Counted from the stretch's first letter, positions 15,648 through 24,497 are shown. The stretch is 64,000 nucleotides of DNA from Bacillota bacterium (GCA_023435305.1 JAEYRV010000029.1:62001-126000); one strand, 5' to 3'. Numbers and translations: made by a program. Notes: generated by a model not told the origin, from the letters alone.

Positions 15648-16132
15648 ATGAACGCTATGGACATTAGAACGAAATTCATTGGGTATTTTACACAACATCA
15701 ACATTGATGTATCCCGGGAGCTTCACTTATTCCTGAGAATGATCCAAGTGTTTTGTTTACTACTGCAGGTATGCATCCACTGGTTCCATTTCTGTTGGGG
15801 GAACCACACCCGCTGGGAAAGCGGCTTGTCAACTATCAGAAGTGCTTACGGACAGATGATATCGATGAGGTTGGCGACGACATGCACCTGACTTTCTTTG
15901 AAATGCTGGGCAATTGGTCGCTTGGCGATTATTTCAAATCAGATGCAATAAAAATGAGCTATGATTTTATAGTTAATTGAAGGTTAAGGTTTATTCTATA
16001 GGAGACTTCAGCAAGGAAATTTGTGGAGGCCCGCATGCTGAAAACACATCCAAACTGGGACATTTTAGAATAGTCAAGGAAGAGAGTGTAGCTGCAGGCG
16101 TACGGAGGATCAAGGCAGTTCTGGAGAAATAG
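15648..16132 (+). pseudogene. alaS: alaS remnant: alanyl-tRNA synthetase with nonsense codon and large internal deletion
   Basis: An ATG after GGAGG starts an AlaRS N-terminus (MNAMDIRTKFIGYF), interrupted by an in-frame TGA at 15705-15707, then continuing correctly (SLIPENDPSVLFTTAGMHP ... GKRLVNYQKCLRTDDIDEVG ... FFEMLGNWSLGDYF) to a stop at 15978. From 15983, in another frame, comes the C-terminal SAD end (YSIGDFSKEICGGPHAENT ... GHFRIVKEESVAAGVRRIKA) to TAG at 16132. Everything between, most of the catalytic, anticodon-recognition and editing domains, is missing. The family is about 590-880 aa; some 155 codons remain. The end directly after VRRIKAVLE suggests the parent lacked the C-Ala domain. 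Confidence 0.9.
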
Positions 16133-16162
16133 CACTAGTGGCTGGATCATGGAAAATATTGC

Positions 16163-16192
16163 TTTACATGTACTTAATATGTCTGGTATAAT
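16163..16192 (+). promoter_or_regulatory. Promoter of the Thr T-box leader
   Basis: TTTACA (16163-16168), 18-bp spacer, TATAAT (16187-16192), immediately after the alaS remnant and before the thrS T-box. Confidence 0.6.
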
Positions 16193-16199
16193 ACTAAAA

Positions 16200-16457
16200 A
16201 CCATACACTAAATGTGATGACAAGGACGAGTAAGTTTTGCCCAGCTTATAAGAGATGAAGTGTCAGCGGCTGAAAGCACTTCTAAGTATGGAAGACTGAA
16301 AACCACCTTTGAACAGTTTACTGAATTCACAGTAAGTGGAACCGGTGATTCCGTTATAATCATTATGAGTGACAGCTAAGTTTACTTTTAGCTGTAATTT
16401 GGGTGGAACCGTGTGAGCTTACTCTCATCCCTTCAGAGGATGGGAGTTTTATTTTTG
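16200..16457 (+). ncRNA. T-box leader of thrS (tRNA-Thr responsive)
   Basis: The leader contains the T-box core TTTGGGTGGAACCGTGTGA (about 16396-16414) and a terminator (ACTCTCATCC ... GGATGGGAGT then TTTATTTTT, 16418-16455). The stem I specifier region reads CTGAAAACCACC, with ACC as the probable Thr codon. Uncharged tRNA-Thr would stabilise the antiterminator and permit thrS transcription. Confidence 0.88.
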
Positions 16458-16474
16458 CTCGAAAGGCGGTGAGT

Positions 16475-16588
16475 ATGGCTATGAGAAAAATGTTATACAT
16501 TTCTGTATGTCTTACTTATGATGATAATATCATATGTATCTCAGATTGCTCCGGTAGTATAACCCGTCGCTGCTCTGTCATGAAATAA
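16475..16588 (+). CDS. Possible 37-aa cysteine-containing ORF between T-box and thrS
   Basis: ATG at 16475, preceded by GGCGGTGAGT, opens 37 codons ending TAA at 16588, 27 bp before thrS. The product would hold four cysteines (VCLTYDD, IICISDC, RRCSVMK). It lies after the T-box terminator, so it would be translated only on read-through transcripts. It may be a leader peptide or chance; no family recognised. Confidence 0.25.
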   Translation: MAMRKMLYISVCLTYDDNIICISDCSGSITRRCSVMK

Positions 16589-16615
16589 AAAATAATGATA
16601 AGGCAGGGATGATAT

Positions 16616-18382
16616 ATGAATAATATTGAGCATGATAAGTTATACAATTTGCGCCACACTATGGCCCATGTGATGGCCAGTGCTGTTGAGCAAATATTCG
16701 ATGAAGTTAAGTTTGGAATCGGGCCGGTGATCGAAGATGGGTTCTATTATGATTTCGAATTGCCAAGGCCACTTGTTCCTGAAGACTTGTGTCTCATAGA
16801 AGAAAAAATGAAAGACATCATTAGTAATGGGTATCAGGTCCTGAATGAAGCTGTAAGTTTTGATGAAGCTCATCAGCTGTTCAGCCGCCAACCATATAAG
16901 CTCGAATTAATAAATGAATTGGCACAAAATCCCGAAAACTCTGGTGTAAGTATATACAAAATCGGAGATTTCATCGATTTGTACAAAGGACCTCATTTAA
17001 CTTCGCTCAAAGAAATAAATGCTAAAGCATTCAAATTGATGCGGATCTCAGGGGCATACTGGAGAGGTGATTCAGAGAATCCCATGCTCCAGCGGATATA
17101 TGGAACAGCATGGGCAAATCCGGATGAATTAAAAGCATACCTCAACAAAATAGAAGAAGCAAGCAAACGAGATCATAGAACGCTCGGCACTCAGCTTGAC
17201 CTTTTCAGTTCTTCTCAAGATATTGGGCAGGGGCTTGTTCTATGGCATCCGAAAGGTGCAATGATCCGGTACCTTCTGGAGAAGTTCAGCCAGACAGCTC
17301 ATATAATGAATGGATATGATTGGGTATATACTCCTCATATAGGCCGTGCAGAGCTTTGGAAAACATCAGGGCATCTTCAGTTTTATAAAGAGTCCATGTA
17401 CAGTGCCATAGAGATAGATAATGAAGAGTATTACCTGAAGCCAATGAGTTGTCCATTCCACATTATGATATATAATAGTTCGCTGAGATCATATAAGGAT
17501 TTGCCCGTCCGCTATGCAGAATATGCAACAGTATACAGATATGAGTTGTCCGGGGCACTCCAGGGGCTTACAAGAGTAAGAGGCTTTACGCAGGATGATG
17601 CACACATAATATGTACGCCGGAGCAAGTCCACAACGAGGTTGTCAATGCATTAAAGTTTTCGCTGTATATTTTAAGGTCGTTTGGCCTGAACAACTTTAA
17701 AGCCTATGTTGCTACAAAGCCGGTAAAGAAGTCCATTGGAGATGAAAAGGATTGGGATACTGCAATAGAGTCCCTGAAGGATGCAGTTCTTGAAGCAAGT
17801 CTGGAATATGAGATCGACGAAGGCGGCGGAGCTTTCTACGGACCAAAGATCGATCTTAAGCTGCAGGATGCTCTAGGAAGGGAATGGCAGTGCAGCACGA
17901 TCCAATATGATTTCAATCTTCCCGAAAGATTCGACATGAGCTATATTGGAGCAGATGGAGCAAAGCATACTCCTATGATGGTCCACAGGGCGCTGTTTGG
18001 CAGTTTGGAAAGATTCTTTGCAATGCTAATCGAGCACTACAATGGCGATTTTCCATTATGGTATGCTCCGGTTCAGATTGGGATCGTTCCTGTCAGCAGT
18101 AACAATTATGAATATTGTAAAGAGCTGTCAAGAAAATTCAAAACAAATGGCATAAGAGTTACGCTGGATTTAAGTACTGAAAAGATGAGAGCAAAAGTAC
18201 GTAAAATGGAGCTGGAAAAAATCCCGCTGGTTATTGTTATAGGAGACCAGGAGGTCGAAAAGGAAGGCTTGTCAGTGCGGTCAAGAAAGGGTGGAAATCT
18301 GGGTTTTATGACACTCGATGACTTCTTAGACAGGATCAAGCCTGATCTTGACATGGGTGTGGCAAAATATGTAATGGACTAG
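16616..18382 (+). CDS. thrS: Threonyl-tRNA synthetase, TGS-less, with altered editing site
   Basis: 588-aa class II synthetase charging tRNA-Thr, against about 640 aa for the usual bacterial form: the N-terminal TGS domain is absent and the protein starts at the editing domain. The editing HxxxH is present (H14, H18), but the normally conserved DLCRGPH reads DLYKGPH, so the catalytic-site cysteine is Y123. The catalytic core is intact: GAYWRGDSENPMLQRIYGTA, motif 2 YRYELSGALQGLTRVRGFTQ, zinc-site cysteine C279 in MSCPFH, and the C-terminal anticodon-binding domain. A T-box precedes it and a strong terminator follows. The form may be a second, specialised or editing-weak ThrRS; whether a canonical thrS exists elsewhere cannot be seen here. 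Confidence 0.93.
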   Translation: MNNIEHDKLYNLRHTMAHVMASAVEQIFDEVKFGIGPVIEDGFYYDFELPRPLVPEDLCLIEEKMKDIISNGYQVLNEAVSFDEAHQLFSRQPYKLELINELAQNPENSGVSIYKIGDFIDLYKGPHLTSLKEINAKAFKLMRISGAYWRGDSENPMLQRIYGTAWANPDELKAYLNKIEEASKRDHRTLGTQLDLFSSSQDIGQGLVLWHPKGAMIRYLLEKFSQTAHIMNGYDWVYTPHIGRAELWKTSGHLQFYKESMYSAIEIDNEEYYLKPMSCPFHIMIYNSSLRSYKDLPVRYAEYATVYRYELSGALQGLTRVRGFTQDDAHIICTPEQVHNEVVNALKFSLYILRSFGLNNFKAYVATKPVKKSIGDEKDWDTAIESLKDAVLEASLEYEIDEGGGAFYGPKIDLKLQDALGREWQCSTIQYDFNLPERFDMSYIGADGAKHTPMMVHRALFGSLERFFAMLIEHYNGDFPLWYAPVQIGIVPVSSNNYEYCKELSRKFKTNGIRVTLDLSTEKMRAKVRKMELEKIPLVIVIGDQEVEKEGLSVRSRKGGNLGFMTLDDFLDRIKPDLDMGVAKYVMD

Positions 18383-18383
18383 A

Positions 18384-18427
18384 TGTGAACGCCAATGACA
18401 TTCCGAGAGTCCAAATATCTCCCCCCA
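18384..18427 (+). repeat. Degenerate copy of the tRNA-Ser 3' end directly after thrS
   Basis: Beginning just after the thrS stop codon, TGTGAACGCCAAT, TTCCGAGAGT and CTCCCCCCA follow the order and spacing of the tRNA-Ser fragment at 14862-14915 (TGTGAACGCTAAT, TTCCGAGAGT, CTCTCCGCCA) with scattered differences. The two copies form a direct repeat about 3.5 kb apart around the alaS remnant and thrS, like the ends of an integrated segment. Confidence 0.65.
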
Positions 18428-18432
18428 AGAGC

Positions 18433-18470
18433 AAAGGGTTGCAGCAAATTAACTGCAACCCTTTAATCTT
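18433..18470 (+). terminator. Terminator of thrS
   Basis: AAAGGGTTGCAG pairs perfectly with CTGCAACCCTTT (stem 12 bp, loop 8), then AATCTT. It lies 50 bp after the thrS stop. The rest of the gap to 18641 shows no gene. Confidence 0.85.
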
Positions 18471-18641
18471 AACAATTTCGTAATTGATTTTACTTCAACC
18501 GTGTCATTGATCACTACAACATGAAGATCACCTGCTGGTCTACAGCCTTACGGAGAACCATCTTCAAAATAGTATATTTTTATGTCACCAGCCCTGGTGA
18601 ATGCAACATTGGCATGCCTTACACTAGGGAGTATTTATCAT

Positions 18642-21347
18642 CTATTTGACCTTATATAGTATTGCTTCATACATAGGCTCGTATAAAACTGTCGGGGATA
18701 CCACCACAAACTCATAGTTTTCTTCATGGCCGGCTTCCGTACATTCCCCCGTTATCAGTCCATTGTACATATTTTCAAACATTGGATGCTGCACATCAAA
18801 GAGAATGACAAACTCAAAATGGCATGGGGGATATTCGGGATCATCTTCATCACAGGTCCCGGTAGCATTGTCCTGATTAAAGACAAAAACAAATGGAACA
18901 TTACTATAACGACGATACCCGACATATGTTCCGGCAAGGTTTTCGATGACTTCGGTATCTTCCATTTCCACGCCAAGAGATACCGGGCCTTTCGACCAAT
19001 CATCGAGCAGGCCAGCAGATTCCCACCCCTCGGGGATATTCCACCTCTTCTGCGAACCGGATGATGACCCGCCTGAGGGCTCATCTTTACCGCTGGAGTC
19101 GGAATTGCCGGAATTTCCGGTTTCACTATGGCCGGGGTCACTCCATGAATCGTCCGGTGTTTCTGAGTCCGTGGGGTCGCCAGGCACTGTCATATCTGTG
19201 GAATTGTCCAATGCCACCGAATCTGCGGGGTCGTCCGGTGCTCCCTCAGAATTTGAAACAAAAGGTGAAAAGCTATAAACCTTACCGTCTATGATGATTT
19301 CGCTTTCACTGCCCGTTTCGCTTAACACCTTGGCAAACACCAGCATCGGGATATATACCTCGCCCTCATATTTCTGTACATTCGCGCTCATGTCCGGGTG
19401 TCCAGCGTCTTTGTTGTCTTCATAGCGGATAGCATAATTCGCGTACGGAATAAGGGTAAGCAGCCGGCTTCTGTCCGCGCTGTCAGATATGTAGATTTCA
19501 TCGGTGTCTGCATCAAATTTATAGTTGAACCAGCGCGGCGAACCATTCGCACCCGGATCGGCAAACGCCTCGACAAAAGCCTTTCCCCGTGCGTAGAGTA
19601 CGTCGCCCTCTTTTACAACATTCAAACTCGATGAAACGTCATAACCGTTGATAATTACGGACGCAGACACAGCTGCGGGGACCCATTGGGCTCTTAGCGT
19701 CTGCGGAGGCGGCTCCAATGAACCAAACCAGTTTTCGTAGTAGTATTTCGTTCCATTTGCGGCTGGCAGAGAAGCGGATTGCTTTGTACGCACGTGCGCG
19801 CCGGGTATATAGTTTTCTGCCTTACTTTGAAAGCTTAATAAATCCTCATTAAAATTGAACCAGTGATAGTTACTCCCCGAATCCACCCATGTGACGTCCA
19901 TGTAGTAATAATCACCGTCCAGTTGAATGAGGTTCCAGGCGTGATCCTTACTTACCAGCTCCGCAGCAGGAATCCCGAGGCGGTTCATGTAATAATGGAA
20001 GGTATCGGCATATCCTGCGCAGACCGTTTCGCTCTCTATGACACAAGACCAGAGTGTCTGCAAATCGAATACACTTTTACCAGATGGTGTTTTCAATTGC
20101 TCATCAAGCTTCGGATATACGGTCGTACTGCAGATATGATCTACCACAAACTTCACCTGGTCTATCTGCATTTCCAGTTTTTTAGCTTCAGCTATTACCG
20201 GATCCGCCTTAGCGGCTACCCGCTTCAGCGCAGTATCAATGCCGATTGCCTCAACACTCGTGTCGATACCGGCAGCCACACACCTCACACTGCCGGAGAC
20301 ATGAATATCAACGGGCGCGTACCCGGATAAAAAGAAAAACTCCGGAAAATCCATTTTTAGCGCCATCAGCACTGTCTTCATAGCATCCTCGTCAAGGCCA
20401 AAAAAACATTCCACCTCGAAAACACCGGCCTGAACAGAGCTTGCTACAATGTCATAGGCAAGCTGTTGAGCTTTATCCAGTGTCTCCCTGTAGAACTGTC
20501 TGCCGTATGTTTTGTAGTTAATAGGGTAATCCTCCGCCATTATATAACCATAATCTTCGTCTTTGGGTGTATACTCCTGCGGGATATTCTCCGGCACGGG
20601 CTTATCGCGGTAATCATTCCAGGTATTGTCGAAGAATGACTCCGTATACTCCTCCCAAACTTCTGTTTCTATATCGCCGAACTGCTCTTCAACAAAATCA
20701 GTAATTATCTCGTCTAATGTGCTCATTTCCTCTGCGATGTTCTCATCTTCCACAAAAACGGATATGCCTTCGGTAATCACCGCGATCACATCGTCTGGAT
20801 CCGGCAGTTCGCCGTTTTCAGCTATCTTCGAATCAATATACTCAACAACAGCATCTCCGGTACGGACCCATATCTGAGGCTTACTTAAAGCTTCATATAG
20901 ATCTTCGCTGATTTGACCTGCATCTTGTTTATCTATATATCTGGTAATTGTATCGCCTAAGCCGACCCAGGCATCCGGCCCCCTTGCCACTGTCTTGCGC
21001 CGTGCGACAAGACCTGCGTTCTGCTCGTTTCTTACCACATGTGTAATACCACCGGACATGTCCGAACCATCATCATCAGCAGAATAGAATTTATCAAACG
21101 CAGCGGCAATGTTCTTCGGCTCATAATCAACACCGGGGACGAGTATATTCAGCTCCTCTATCGGCACTTTTTCAATGATAGACCCGGTAAAATGAGCGTA
21201 GTTTTCCGACATATAGTTATAATCTTCTATTTCATCGCTGCTGACCTCGGTATCAGCAGCCAACAAAAGAGCGAAAAGAACAATAACAAAAAAACATAGC
21301 ACAGCAACAGCGATTCCAAGAATAATAATTATCTTTTTTTGTTTCAT
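18642..21347 (-). CDS. Membrane-anchored transglutaminase-like protein
   Basis: 901-aa protein anchored by one N-terminal helix (about residues 4-31) and otherwise extracytoplasmic. The central transglutaminase-like core has a complete papain-like triad: Cys443 in ETVCAGYA, His469 in KDHAWNLI and Asp484 in YYMDVTW. It is followed by a region like a copper-amine-oxidase-type stalk domain (VIINGYDVSSSLNVV), an Asp/Ser/Pro/Gly-rich low-complexity linker and a C-terminal beta-rich part. The start is the ATG with GGAGA 10 bases upstream rather than a GTG nine bases earlier. It is the last of three minus-strand genes with a lipoprotein and a DUF3137 protein. Protease, amidase or cross-linking activity are all possible. 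Confidence 0.85.
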   Translation of the reverse strand: MKQKKIIIILGIAVAVLCFFVIVLFALLLAADTEVSSDEIEDYNYMSENYAHFTGSIIEKVPIEELNILVPGVDYEPKNIAAAFDKFYSADDDGSDMSGGITHVVRNEQNAGLVARRKTVARGPDAWVGLGDTITRYIDKQDAGQISEDLYEALSKPQIWVRTGDAVVEYIDSKIAENGELPDPDDVIAVITEGISVFVEDENIAEEMSTLDEIITDFVEEQFGDIETEVWEEYTESFFDNTWNDYRDKPVPENIPQEYTPKDEDYGYIMAEDYPINYKTYGRQFYRETLDKAQQLAYDIVASSVQAGVFEVECFFGLDEDAMKTVLMALKMDFPEFFFLSGYAPVDIHVSGSVRCVAAGIDTSVEAIGIDTALKRVAAKADPVIAEAKKLEMQIDQVKFVVDHICSTTVYPKLDEQLKTPSGKSVFDLQTLWSCVIESETVCAGYADTFHYYMNRLGIPAAELVSKDHAWNLIQLDGDYYYMDVTWVDSGSNYHWFNFNEDLLSFQSKAENYIPGAHVRTKQSASLPAANGTKYYYENWFGSLEPPPQTLRAQWVPAAVSASVIINGYDVSSSLNVVKEGDVLYARGKAFVEAFADPGANGSPRWFNYKFDADTDEIYISDSADRSRLLTLIPYANYAIRYEDNKDAGHPDMSANVQKYEGEVYIPMLVFAKVLSETGSESEIIIDGKVYSFSPFVSNSEGAPDDPADSVALDNSTDMTVPGDPTDSETPDDSWSDPGHSETGNSGNSDSSGKDEPSGGSSSGSQKRWNIPEGWESAGLLDDWSKGPVSLGVEMEDTEVIENLAGTYVGYRRYSNVPFVFVFNQDNATGTCDEDDPEYPPCHFEFVILFDVQHPMFENMYNGLITGECTEAGHEENYEFVVVSPTVLYEPMYEAILYKVK

Positions 21348-21366
21348 GACGGCCACTCTCCTATTA

Positions 21367-21963
21367 TCACTCGTCGTCCGGTATCAGATCACCCCGGCCA
21401 TCATTCCCATCGCTGAAATCATCATAGATCGCCGCTGTTTTTTCGCCGCTGTAATCAACTGATATACGGTAAACCACCTGATAATCATCGCCCATCAAGC
21501 CACCCTCGGGAGTACCTATACCGACCGAATATATATAGCACTCGCGTCCCATAACGGAGTCCAGTATGGCAAGCTCATCGAGAGAAATATAAACGCATTT
21601 ATCAGCAGGGATTCCTCCGTTATCGCTATAAAGACCGATATCCGCCAGAAGTTCATCTGTGAGCTCCGCACCCTCCCTTGGCGAAAGCCCGTCGCCATAA
21701 TCGCCTGAAAGCTCTGCAAGCTCGTAGTAATAAACACCCTGTCTGATCGTGTCTGCACCATCCGGGACCTGTTCATCAATGATATCACCGCGTCCCTCAT
21801 CCGGTTCGTCAGTTTGCCCAACCGACGCATTGTCATTTTGCTCAGCCGGTGCATTTGATAGGGGCTGTGAGGCATGTGTGGTTTGATTCCCGCTGCTGCA
21901 GGCACAAAGTCCGAAAACCAGAATAAGTGACATTACCACATACACAATCTTTTTCATTTTCAT
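21367..21963 (-). CDS. Small lipoprotein of unknown function
   Basis: 198-aa protein with a signal peptide and lipobox-like LCAC at about residue 22, an Asn/Gln/Asp-rich linker and a compact domain of about 120 residues containing YSVGIGTPEGGLMGDDYQVV, followed by an acidic tail. GGAGAAA precedes the ATG. It lies 19 bp upstream of the transglutaminase-like gene and 24 bp after the DUF3137 gene, so the three probably form an operon. No family recognised. Confidence 0.8.
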   Translation of the reverse strand: MKMKKIVYVVMSLILVFGLCACSSGNQTTHASQPLSNAPAEQNDNASVGQTDEPDEGRGDIIDEQVPDGADTIRQGVYYYELAELSGDYGDGLSPREGAELTDELLADIGLYSDNGGIPADKCVYISLDELAILDSVMGRECYIYSVGIGTPEGGLMGDDYQVVYRISVDYSGEKTAAIYDDFSDGNDGRGDLIPDDE

Positions 21964-21987
21964 TTTCTCCTCAATATGTAATGATTA

Positions 21988-23259
21988 CTAAGACAGCGGA
22001 ACATCTCCAAACAAATACTCGTTTCGCAAAAGCTCATCCAGAATTCCGGTAATATATTTCATTTCATTTTTTACTCTCTCACGGGCCTTATCGGGGTCGT
22101 TGGAATCGGCGCTGCTGATCTCAAAGATGTTCCGATCATTGTAGACCGCAATATGCACCATGTTTCCGGCAAAGTAAAAATAGGTCCGCGCGCTCGCCTT
22201 CTCATCCGCTGCAACTATGTACTCCATAAAATGCGGCGTCAGCACATAGAACATATAATGAGGATCGTCGGTATAGATTCTGTATTTCTGATTGAAAGCC
22301 ACATTCTCGGTTTCAGCGTTGCTTTTTCCTTCGCCCTCGCCGAGCCGGATGATCGCAGGCAGGTTCTTTGCCAGTCTGCATGTGATCCAATGTCCCCTAA
22401 AGATCGTATCGGTTATTGTTTGATCCTTGTTGTCTGTATACTCGTGTTCCAAATGAATATCCGAAAACTCGATATGGTGCCCCTTGTAGGTTCCGCTGAG
22501 GTAATCCTCGCCATGGAATTTATTCCATTCGCTAAAAAGGCCGGCGGCTTCTATGCGGTCTCTGCTGATGGACTGTTCAGGTCTGTAAACACAGTCGCCT
22601 ATGATGCTTGCTAGCGCGTCACTCACGACGACTTCCTTAAACATTTTAGATGCCTTGCCAAACGAACCGATACCCACCCAGAGCAGTGCAAAAAACGCAA
22701 CAAGGAGTACTATTGCAATAATTGCGAGTATGGAAAACTCTCCGCCTGTCATAATAAGCATGACAACTCCCACCAGCATGAAGGGCAGTGACGCTAAACA
22801 GAAACTTTTCCCCCGCTTTTTGTGATCGCCAATGATCTTTACAAGCTCCGCATTATCCATGCGGACAGCCGGCCGCGGTGCACTTTCCGGATTCCCGCCT
22901 TCTGGGTTCCCAGCGGATGGTGCGGTTTCCGTGCGGTACCGGGAGCGCTCGGAAAAGTTCTTTATACACATGAATAAAGCATACATGGCAATGCCGCACA
23001 GCAGGAAAAGCAGAAGAGCCACTGCTTCTTCAGGTAAAAAATACATAGAATATGAAATCTCATCCTGATTGATGATCATCACAGCAGCTAAAATCGCACT
23101 CACTATGCTAAGGATCAGGAAGATCCGGGACTTTTTCGTAACCCTCTCATACCGGGCTGCCATATTGGCAGGAATGCCCTTTCCGCAAGTTTCACAGTAC
23201 AATGCGCCTCTCAGATTGAGACTTCCGCAGTGTTCGCATTTGTCTGTTAATTCAGCCAT
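21988..23259 (-). CDS. Zinc-ribbon DUF3137-family membrane protein
   Basis: 423 aa. The N-terminus is a zinc ribbon (C8, C11, C22, C25 in CEHC and CETC). Two pairs of hydrophobic helices follow (about residues 45-95 and 155-200). The C-terminal 220 residues resemble DUF3137, with a GTYKGHHIEFSDIHLEHE block and FRGHWITCRLAKNLPAIIRL. GGGGGAGG lies before the ATG. It is first of the three-gene unit with the lipoprotein and transglutaminase-like protein. Function unknown. Confidence 0.85.
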   Translation of the reverse strand: MAELTDKCEHCGSLNLRGALYCETCGKGIPANMAARYERVTKKSRIFLILSIVSAILAAVMIINQDEISYSMYFLPEEAVALLLFLLCGIAMYALFMCIKNFSERSRYRTETAPSAGNPEGGNPESAPRPAVRMDNAELVKIIGDHKKRGKSFCLASLPFMLVGVVMLIMTGGEFSILAIIAIVLLVAFFALLWVGIGSFGKASKMFKEVVVSDALASIIGDCVYRPEQSISRDRIEAAGLFSEWNKFHGEDYLSGTYKGHHIEFSDIHLEHEYTDNKDQTITDTIFRGHWITCRLAKNLPAIIRLGEGEGKSNAETENVAFNQKYRIYTDDPHYMFYVLTPHFMEYIVAADEKASARTYFYFAGNMVHIAVYNDRNIFEISSADSNDPDKARERVKNEMKYITGILDELLRNEYLFGDVPLS

Positions 23260-23336
23260 TGTCTATTCCTCCCCCAAACACAGATAGGTCTTGCCATAAA
23301 CCAAGAATATCAGAAAAAATACCCTCACTGTGAAAG

Positions 23337-23358
23337 GTTAAGAAATCTTAACTGTTTT
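23337..23358. terminator. Short palindrome with T-run between deoC and the DUF3137 gene
   Basis: GTTAAGAAATCTTAAC followed by TGTTTTTTAC. The 6-7 bp AT-rich stem with a T-run could end transcription on the plus strand, but both neighbours lie on the minus strand, so its use is unclear. Confidence 0.25.
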
Positions 23359-23407
23359 TTACAAAAAGTTTTAACGATAAGCTAAGACAACAGTCGTATC
23401 TGCAGCC

Positions 23408-24061
23408 TTATCCATTAACGATTTTAATGGATGCGCTGGTCCCTAATCTGTTGGCGCCTGCTTCAATCATAGCTATGGCAGTCTCCAGATCTCTTATGCC
23501 TCCGGATGCCTTTACTCCCATATCAGGCCCTACTGTTTGTCTCATTAACATGACATCCTCGACAGTCGCTCCATGAGTGCTAAACCCTGTTGATGTTTTT
23601 ACAAATCCTGCACCGGCCTCTTTACATATCATGCATACCGATCTGATTTCCTCATTTGTCAGCAGGCATGTTTCCAGGATCACCTTTACAACGGCTTTAT
23701 CGCCGGCAGCTTTCACGACCTCATTGATATCTCTTCTTACATATTCATGATCTCCGGCTTTCACGGCGCCAATATTGATAACCATATCGACCTCCGATGC
23801 GCCGTTTTTTACAGCCTCGATTGCTTCCGACACCTTGGTTCCGGTGGTGTTCGCCCCCAATGGGAAGCCTATAACAGTACACACCTTTACATCCGTATTC
23901 TTCAGCTGTTCACTGCACAGTGCAACATAGCAAGGATTAACGCATACTGTAGCAAATCCGTATTCCACAGCCTCCCTGCACAGAGCTATTATCTGTTCTC
24001 TTGTTGTATCAGACTTTAATGCAGTATGATCGATATATTTTGCCAGCTCTCTGCTTTGCAT
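23408..24061 (-). CDS. deoC: Deoxyribose-phosphate aldolase
   Basis: 217-aa TIM-barrel class I aldolase cleaving 2-deoxyribose-5-phosphate to glyceraldehyde-3-phosphate and acetaldehyde in deoxynucleoside catabolism. The catalytic residues are visible: D92 in VDMVINIGA, the Schiff-base lysine K155 in GFVKTSTGF and K184 in VKASGGIR. Length is normal. GGAGTGAATCAAA precedes the ATG. It is not beside other deo genes and sits 28 bp from the DUF2500 gene, on the same strand. Confidence 0.97.
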   Translation of the reverse strand: MQSRELAKYIDHTALKSDTTREQIIALCREAVEYGFATVCVNPCYVALCSEQLKNTDVKVCTVIGFPLGANTTGTKVSEAIEAVKNGASEVDMVINIGAVKAGDHEYVRRDINEVVKAAGDKAVVKVILETCLLTNEEIRSVCMICKEAGAGFVKTSTGFSTHGATVEDVMLMRQTVGPDMGVKASGGIRDLETAIAMIEAGANRLGTSASIKIVNG

Positions 24062-24089
24062 TTTGATTCACTCCTTCAAGTATTTTATC

Positions 24090-24497
24090 TTAACTTAATT
24101 GATCACCGAACCGATCAAAGCCTTTGTACCGCGTCCCCTGGAACGTCAGCTTCCCCATATCCCCCTCAACGAGATATCCGAATTCTCTGCTGGGTACATG
24201 CAGCTCCAGCCTGTCTCCGCTCTCAAACTCAAATGTCACATAATATGAAGTGGATGTACTCATGTGACCCATATTGTTTCCGCTATTATGATGGTGATGG
24301 GACACATCTGTCCTTTTTGCAACCACCCTCGCATCCACTGTCAGAATCGGCGAATTATTGTTTCTGTTCCATTGGCCAACGCCCTTTACTGCAGTGAAAA
24401 TAAATATAGCAATAACTATAACAAATACAATACCAAACATTATTGGAAAAATACCAAAAATAAAACCGCCCGCTGACGTCATCCCATCGACCTCCAT
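24090..24497 (-). CDS. DUF2500-family membrane protein
   Basis: 135 aa: one N-terminal transmembrane helix (about residues 12-36), then a small beta-rich domain with ILTVDARVVAKRTDV, a His-rich loop (HHHH), YYVTFEFESGDRLELHVP and EFGYLVEGDMGKLTFQGTRY, the pattern of the DUF2500 (YhhM-like) family. The start is either the ATG given, with AAGGAG 11 bases upstream, or an ATG 15 bp in, which has GGAGG in front. Function unknown. Confidence 0.85.
   Translation of the reverse strand: MEVDGMTSAGGFIFGIFPIMFGIVFVIVIAIFIFTAVKGVGQWNRNNNSPILTVDARVVAKRTDVSHHHHNSGNNMGHMSTSTSYYVTFEFESGDRLELHVPSREFGYLVEGDMGKLTFQGTRYKGFDRFGDQLS

Noticed and set aside
15705..15707. In-frame TGA in the alaS reading frame as a selenocysteine codon
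   Set aside because: The rest of the gene is deleted and frameshifted and no SECIS-like hairpin is evident, so a nonsense mutation in a pseudogene is the simpler reading.
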